In this document: one piece after another, positions 57,863-64,000 of the stretch
Position numbering within the stretch: position 1 is the first letter of the stretch
Layout: every line of letters starts with the position of its first letter
Source of the DNA: Amaurobius ferox
Lineage: Eukaryota; Arthropoda; Arachnida; Araneae; Amaurobiidae
DNA length: 64,000 bases
Reading direction: 5' to 3'
NCBI GenBank assembly: GCA_951213105.1
Contig: OX578155.1
Coordinates: 34,245,984 to 34,309,983 of the forward strand
Program-made: the position numbers and the translations under genes
Notes under the pieces: model-generated
What the model saw: the letters and a program-made list of their open reading frames with translations, nothing else
Database searches by the model: none
What the model was told of the DNA's origin: nothing

Positions 57863-59159
57863 CACAACAAGCAAACCTATTTAAAGTGTAAAAATTTCAA
57901 ATACACTTTAACAGAAATAATTTAATAAGTCAGTTAAGCTACGAATTTGAAATACATGTTTTAAATTTTATTCTGATCTGCGCATATATGTAATGAAAAC
58001 ATGATGGCGTAATGAAAACATTACTATCAATATGAAGAAAGTTAAATTCATACTTTTATTTATCATACTTTTATTTATAGTCCATTTCTTAATTTATTAG
58101 TCTGTGAATAGAAAACTTCAAGCAGTTTTGCTTGGCATTGAATGTATTTCATAACATATGGTTCCAAGATTATTAACCGGAAGTGAAAAGCGTTGCCGCA
58201 AATTGAACATAATCGCTGTTTGGCACTAAGTTGAATCTTGCCAAACCTGTGATATTCATTGCCATCTGTTGACAAAAGGTGAACTGGTGGATCTTTTAAA
58301 GCCATCTTAACCTTTTGACGCAAAATAGACAACAGCACCCCTTTTATATTTTATTTTTTGTTGTTTTTAGTTTTATTTTAAAAAATGATTCTACTTTAAT
58401 ATTAATATAGAATAGGATTTATTAACATCAGGTTACTCACAATTTATTAAAATAATTTTAAGGAAATATTTTGTATTTTAAATAATTTTTCAACAATAGT
58501 AGTTTGAAAATTTTTGTTGTCCAATTAAAGAAAAATTAATATGTAATAAAATATTTTTGTAAGATTATTTTGAAACCATTTATTATTTTCTTTGCAATTA
58601 ATAAGCATTATTCCATCGAAAGTAAAAAATATGCGTATTTTGTACAGGTGAGGGGAAAAATGGCTCACCCCTTGTTATTCGAGCTTTATTCGTCATAGAG
58701 CAAATTTAAAGTTGCCATTAGATTAGGAATGGCGTCCTCTATTACCTCATAAGCATAGAATTTGCATAAAGAGCCATCTTCATATTATATGTATACAAAC
58801 TCCAAAATTTTCAATGGCAACACCCGATTTTGGCGTCACAAACACATTCTAGACATCCAAATTAGTTCAAATATAGATTTTCACACAATTCCAATCTCTA
58901 TATCCAGAGGATATAAAAACAGCTAAGTTACTATTCATATTTTTTTCATCTAATAATTTTATAATTCATATTTTTTACAAAAATGTATTTTAAAAAATAA
59001 AATTCATGCAATTGTGTTTGGGTTGCTTGATAGTAAAATAATACAAAATATCAGCATGCCATGAAAATATAATTGTTACAGAAGATATAAACAAGAAAGA
59101 TCAATCATGCATAAAGCATTGATTATGAAACATTTTCCAACTGAAATACAATTTTATTT
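57863..59159. other. non-coding stretch
   Basis: No gene is clear. The open frame at 58338-58075 (minus) has DPPVHLLSTDGNEYHRFGK and RLCSICGNA followed by a Cys-containing tail, which recalls the C-terminal Cys-rich tail of piggyBac-type transposases. I rate this as weak. Confidence 0.35.
58075..58338 (-). pseudogene. possible piggyBac-type transposase tail
   Basis: 87 codons. A histidine/lysine-rich start, then LCSICGN and a later CQAKLLEVFYS-type ending match only loosely to the C..C....C..C pattern of piggyBac C-termini, and the zinc ligands after CSIC are not in order. Could be chance. Confidence 0.3.
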
Positions 59160-59452
59160 AAAAATCTCTAAAATGCGATACATTCCTGGGTAATATTTTT
59201 AAAATTATCACAATACTACATTAATTTATTATATTTGAAAACTTAAAACTTTATCGAAGAAAAAATGATTCATTCAAATGACGGCATTCAAATATAAATT
59301 GCCTGGTTTAAACATCTCTAAAATGTGATACATTCCTCTGTAATATTTTTAAAACTATCATAATGCACAATAATTTATTATATTTGAAAACTCCATCGAT
59401 AACAAATGAACTTTCTTCAAATGACGTCATTGAAATATAAATCGCCTGGCTC
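59160..59452. repeat. 150-bp tandem duplication upstream of candidate promoter
   Basis: The block AATCTCTAAAATG(C/T)GATACATTCCT ... TCAAATGACG(G/T)CATT(C/G)AAATATAAAT(T/C)GCCTGG occurs at about 59160-59305 and 59309-59452. Its second copy keeps a TGACGTCA (CRE-like) site at 59422-59429; in the first it is TGACGGCA. Confidence 0.8.
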
Positions 59453-59464
59453 TCTCTATAAAAG
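59422..59464 (+). promoter_or_regulatory. candidate RNA polymerase II core promoter
   Basis: A TGACGTCA palindrome (59422-59429) is followed 27 bases later by CTCTCTATAAAAGCAG (TATAAAAG 59457-59464). About 30 bases downstream a CATT initiator-like region occurs. At 59548 AAAACCATGGAG is followed by GTACAAGTAA, which reads as a very short coding start (ATG GAG) ending at a splice donor. No downstream exon was identified. Confidence 0.4.
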
Positions 59465-59559
59465 CAGCATTTCATTCATTACTTTTTCCCATTCCTTTCA
59501 TTCATCACAATACTATAATAATTTATTTTATTTAAAAACTTAAAACCATGGAGGTACAA

Positions 59560-60702
59560 GTAATTTAACTCTATGCTTAAAACTTCATCTCAAAAATCGT
59601 TTGCTTCTCTGTTCTCTGTGTAATATCAATGAATGTTGCATTCATATCAGCTATATTGCAGACTCCATGAGCTAAATAATTTTGCATTAAAGAAATGCAG
59701 CAATTCTTATACAACTCATTCTACATCTTTTGGTGTTTACATTCTCCATAAGTGAAAATTAGGCTTCGTTGCAGAAATAATCAATGTTTGGTGATCATTT
59801 AAACTCAAATATATTGTAATTACGTTGTTTCAGTATGTAGATGCACAGATTTAAGCAAAAATAAAGCGGTTTTAGGATAGATACAACACTAAATATGAAT
59901 TAAAAAGAACTTTAAAAATCACGATTTTGACACAAGATAGATGCCATTTTTTATTTTGAAGTGGGTCACATGATCTCTATGGTCATGCGATCTCTTCACA
60001 TAAAGGGTGTAATTATTATTTTAATTTTTATTTAAAAAATTACTGAATATACTTTGCTGAAATTTTTTTTATATATTTTATGGGATAACTTGAATATTTC
60101 CTAAAACTTTCGAAGCAAATTGTAAATTTTAAATTCGCTTAAAAAATGTTTGAAAAATTAGGTCCCATAAGGTTCAATGTATTTCACTTTTTCAATCCAA
60201 ATTCATTTTTTCAATCCAAAACCAATTGGGTGATATTATTCATTTATATTCCCATAGGTCCCACAGACCGTCTGAACAACATACTAAAATTTCATTTTGA
60301 TAAACTCATTTTTACGGCAGTTAACGGATGCAATTTTTACGGCAGTTTACGGCATGCTAACAGACTGACAGACAGACAGACAGAATGAACAGTTATAAAC
60401 ACTTTTTAACTATGTTGTAAAGTGTTAATAAAACTTTGGGAAACAGATTTAACATTAGGAGTTCAAAATCATAAATCCTCATAACTCAGAAACGCTTTAT
60501 CGAAATGACTTGAACTTTGGTTTCAGAGACTAAATTTTGCTCTAGATTCGAAATATATTGTCAAATTTGGTTTCAAAGTTTATGCACGCCTTAATATAAA
60601 TACAGCCCATTATACAAATTTTACGCACAAGAATTTGTAGAGGTCATTATTTTAAATCGAATAGTATCTCTAAATTTGCTCTACAATGAACAAGACTCAA
60701 AG
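59560..60702. other. non-coding stretch
   Basis: No gene seen. A (CAGA)n microsatellite lies at about 60364-60384. Confidence 0.45.
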
Positions 60703-60990
60703 GCCGGGGTGCAAAAGCCCAGTGGTTAGTGCATGGGGATTGCACTCGGATGACCTGAGTTCAATTCCCACCTCTGCCTAAATTTTCGCCATGTTCATGC
60801 TGAGTACAATCATGTTAGACATGTGGGTCTGTAAGTCCTTCAGAGAGGTTGGAGCCTTGGTGGTAGGGTAAGGAGGATACACTCCCTGTGGATGCCTCCC
60901 CCACTGGGTTCCAGTCTAAATTGGGTGGCACTTCCCGGCCATCGAAATAGATACCTTAGACCTCAGTTAGGTTGGACTGGCTGGGTTGAA
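60703..60990 (+). mobile_element. tRNA-derived SINE, standard form
   Basis: Head GCAAAAGCCCAGTGGTTAGTG, box B GAGTTCAATTCCCACC, then the family body (GTCTGTAAGTCCTTCAGAGAGG, CCCTGTGGATGCCTCCCCCA, TTCCAGTCTAAATTGGGTGG) and a short A-rich tail after GGGTTGAAG. It has a 10-base insertion (GGAGCCTTGG) in the body. I could not fix a target duplication. Confidence 0.8.
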
Positions 60991-61784
60991 GAAAAAAAGC
61001 TCGAAGGACAAGAGGTCTCTTTTATTTTCCCTCAGCTGTACATCTGTAGTAATAGTGTATATCATAAGGGACTCATTTGTCCCAATCTGGTTTAATGATA
61101 CCTGTAATACCTGTATACAAAATGTGTGTCTCGTCTGCATTCAAGTGCATTGGGAAAAAATGGCATTCTTTTCATATACAACAATAATAGAGGCTTATTG
61201 TAAGGTTTTATACAAAGGAAGCTTGACCAAGGGTTTTCAAAAGTCATTTGTATTTTGAGATTTTGCACTGGAAGAAACTGCGGCCATGCTAGTATTGGCA
61301 GGCTATGTGGTTGTGAACAACACAAAAGTCTTGCTACAGAAAATTCAGATCAGGGCAGTTTGAGGTGATACAAAATCAAATTAATGCAATATTTGCTGAA
61401 AATAGTGATAATGATTGTGGAAATTTAGATGAGAAAAATATAGCCTTTTTAGAAGAAAAATTTCGATATTGCACCCCAAATTGATGAAAATATCACCAAA
61501 ATTACAAAAATGTGGCTAAATTAATGAAAATTACACCAAATTGATGAATTAATTATTAAAATATTTAATTATGTGGACAATATTTTTTATATTGCGGATT
61601 CTATCAATATTAATAATAGACAATTTAGAGTTACCTGAAATATATGTTAATTGTTTGCTTGGAAATAGTTATGCATGATGTCATCTGGAAAAGAAGTCAA
61701 TGAATGTACAATTCGGCATTAAAAACGTTGTTTCGTGAATCTTGCATTATATGGGGAAAATCTTGTGCTTCCTTCCCATATTAG
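60991..61784. other. no gene recognised
   Basis: AT-rich. 61470-61555 has another cluster of CCAAATTGATGAAAAT-type motifs (see 400-620). Confidence 0.4.
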
Positions 61785-62060
61785 ATTTTTTTATATGTAA
61801 ATACATAACCGTAACAAGATCTTAAAAGGATGTGTATAGGGGGGGGGTTACAGTGCCTAACTCTGCTTTTCAATATGAACCTTATGGAGAGCTAATCTAA
61901 ATTTTCAAGCAATGGGTGGATGGAATGACCCCCAACCTCCCTATCTATGTCATTATGTAAATGTATAGACACTTAAACACTAAGCTGAAAATGGTACATT
62001 TGTTCTCTAAGATTTGCAAATTGTGTCATTTAAAACTCAATTTTGGGTTTATTAATTCAT
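61785..62060 (+). repeat. dispersed repeat, copy 1
   Basis: Similar to 62577-62850: shared ATAAATGCATA/GTAAATACATA edge, a G-rich block, an AATATG-type block, GCTAA/ACTAAT, a CCCCAACCTCCCTA / CCCAGCCTCCCTG block and a TACTTAAACA block. No gene. Confidence 0.6.
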
Positions 62061-62094
62061 CATAATTTCCTAATTGCCTTTGTAAATTCATACT

Positions 62095-62353
62095 CAGGGC
62101 CTGATTTATGCACAGGCTACTGGGGCCATGGCCCTGGTCTCCCAAATTTTGTCACAATGATATATAAGGAAAGTTCAACAAAATTATTCAAAATTTCTGA
62201 AATTAATATTGTTGGAGACTTGATTCCCATAATGCCTTTTGCTCTAAACATTTATTTAATATTTATGGTAGAAGTAAATATTAAAATGTTTTGTAGGAGT
62301 CTCCCAAATGCACAATTAGGCCCTGGGTCTCATCTACTGTAAGTCAAGCTCTG
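62095..62353. mobile_element. possible hAT-like MITE
   Basis: The left end CAGGGCCTGATTTATGC and the right end (complement CAGAGCTTGACTTACAG) are imperfect inverted repeats, 259 bp apart. Possible flanks TTCATACT and CTTATACC match at only 5 of 8 bases. Confidence 0.4.
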
Positions 62354-62576
62354 CTTATACCTATAGACAAAGCTACAGGGGTTAGGGGAAGAAATGCACT
62401 CTAATGAAATTGCCTTTCTAACCTTCGTCGTATATTTGAAAAATCCAATATTTCCAGTACCACCTACCATTCATACCTATTTCTTTATATATTTTCTATT
62501 TTGAAAATCTAATTATTATCACATTATACAATATACTTACCACCCAACTTCAATAAATTCTGTAAAATATTTTTTA

Positions 62577-62850
62577 ATATATAAATGCATAGGCATAGCC
62601 AGGATCTCGGAGGGTGGGGTTCAACCAAAAGGAGTGTTTACACTGCTAAATATTACTTTCAAATATGGATCATATGGAAAACTAATGTAAATGTTTCATC
62701 AATTGGGAGTATTACCCCTCCCCACCCCCCAGCCTCCCTGCTTATGCTACTGTGAAAATGCGCAGATACTTAAACATTATAAAGAAAATATTCCATTAGT
62801 TTTCTAAGAATTTCAGATCTTGTAAATTCATTCAAAACTTGATTTCAGAT
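62577..62850 (+). repeat. dispersed repeat, copy 2
   Basis: Direct-orientation relative of 61785-62060. Confidence 0.6.
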
Positions 62851-63464
62851 TTTCGATTTATCACATTTCTCCTATTGCATTATGTATTTTTTAGAAAAGT
62901 GTAGAAGAGAGGTGTGAAAATATGTTATTCATTTTTCTATAGTTGAACTTCAATACAAACTAATTACATTTAAATGATGTATAGTGATTAAGATAATAAT
63001 GATATATGCTTTATTTATATATATTTACCATTAACATATCTTATTTTACATATATTTATCTTTAAGTACTAAGTGGATGCTTACATCATAGCTTTTACAC
63101 ATAAAAATTTTAATATCATTTTAGCTTTTGTTGTCTAACATAAGAATCACTCCCGGAATTTACAGCTTGAATTTCTGTGACACAAAGGTCCGATCATATT
63201 TGCTTTTATTTTACAAAGATGTCCATTTTATCCTATAAATCCATGCAGAAAAGACTTATTACACCTATATCATCTACTTATAGTTATGAAAGTTTAAATA
63301 TGCTGAATAATAAGACAGCAATATTTCTTTATAACTTTACTGAGACAGCTGTAGACTCCTTTGACCGTGTCATAATATGAATTGCAGTTGTGAAACAAAA
63401 CATTGGGCACTGTGCATTTTTCACAATATACAAGGGCTAGTCGAAAAACTTGAGATCCAAAAGA

Positions 63465-63568
63465 GGAATGGGTGCAAAAGGAAGAAGCAGAAGAGATCAT
63501 ATACCCAAGACCTGGATTAATATAATTTTGGGTATATAATCCCCTCTACTTCCTTTTGCGCCCATTCC
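63465..63568. repeat. 104-bp hairpin (MITE-like)
   Basis: GGAATGGGTGCAAAAGGAAG ... ATACCCAA and TTGGGTATATAAT ... CTTCCTTTTGCGCCCATTCC are near-perfect reverse complements. The sequence immediately before it (GGCTAGTCGAAAAACTTGAG) looks like a mariner-type end, so this may be the end of a larger element. Confidence 0.75.
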
Positions 63569-63724
63569 GTATATTTTACTTATTGCATTTATAGTTAGTT
63601 GTTTTGGCAGTCCATGATCATTTTGTGCAAGTGAGTAAATGTCTTATACTATTTAAAGAAAATCGCATGTTGCCCTAATAAGTTTTGTTTTTTCACACTG
63701 TTTTATTTAGCTTAGTTTTCTGCT

Positions 63725-63803
63725 TATTTGTTTAGGTCAAATTTGTTTAGGTCAAATTTGTTTGTTAGGTCAAATTTGTTTAGGTCAAATATTTGTTTAG
63801 GTC
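63725..63803. repeat. 15-bp tandem repeat
   Basis: Unit TTTGTTTAGGTCAAA repeated about five times with a 4-base insertion in one unit. Confidence 0.9.
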
Positions 63804-64000
63804 CACTTCTATCAAGTCAATTTTCTTAAAATTTTACACAGATACGTATTTCAGATAACAATGCAACATTTCATCAAATGTGAGTTGAGGAGTTAACCCT
63901 CTGAATGCAGTGCTTTCTGCTCATGAACTGTGCAAAATAAAAATCTACCACATAGTCTAATACTTCCAATGTCTTCAAACTTTCATTCAGGCTGCACAAG

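Noticed and set aside
61092..61325. 77-codon minus-strand frame and overlapping plus-strand frames
   Set aside because: No recognisable motif and low complexity at the ends.

Overview
The window is AT-rich animal nuclear DNA with no bacterial features: no operons or ribosome binding sites, coding pieces that join across GT/AG splice signals, C2H2 zinc-finger arrays, and many eukaryotic mobile elements (jockey LINEs, Tc1, Harbinger, Tigger/pogo, hAT, Helitron-like, tRNA- and 5S-derived SINEs). This mixture suggests an arthropod, most likely an arachnid such as a spider. That placement is inference from element types, not from a marker gene. I see no ordinary single-copy housekeeping gene. The only long intact reading frames are two zinc-finger arrays on the minus strand, one jockey ORF1 on the minus strand, and part of a jockey ORF2.

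Layout. 1-1236: inverted copy of a Helentron/DINE-like repeat. 1237-5500: jockey ORF1 fragment fused to a Tc1 transposase gene, which is split by a TIR element that itself holds a fold-back MITE and a SINE. 5504-8673: HARBI1-like transposase pseudogene (minus) with a hAT MITE in its second exon. 8951-14571: non-coding repeats and a SINE whose head is a nearly full-length 5S rRNA. 14572-16966: second copy of the Helentron-like repeat. 18398-20060: hAT-type KIAA1586-like transposase pseudogene. 21985-25040: large C2H2 array (minus). 25337-27695: segment bounded by a 30-bp inverted repeat, with a third Helentron-like copy inside. 27767-34290: RNase H end of one LINE, tandem duplications, and a jockey ORF2. 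34930-38067: repeats and a second 5S/tRNA SINE. 39050-43322: truncated Tigger copy carrying two head-to-tail Helitron-like elements loaded with SINE units, plus a TTAA MITE. 45150-46937: gag-like fragment and a second Tigger copy. 46940-49979: nothing recognised. 49980-51700: C2H2 gene. 52030-54430: jockey ORF1. 54950-56170: decayed C2H2 array. 56369-57862: 1.5-kb fold-back. 59160-59560: candidate promoter. 60703-63803: SINE and short repeats.

Most of the window is nested transposition, and several nests can be dated relative to each other. Where an insertion splits a recognisable reading frame (Tc1, HARBI1) or a paralogous copy gives an empty site (Tigger), its boundaries can be set to the base. 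The most notable items are a SINE subfamily in which a 5S rRNA unit is joined to a tRNA-derived SINE, found twice with the same junction, and a tandem pair of Helitron-like elements that carry five tRNA-SINE units and have an empty site preserved in a paralog 7 kb away.
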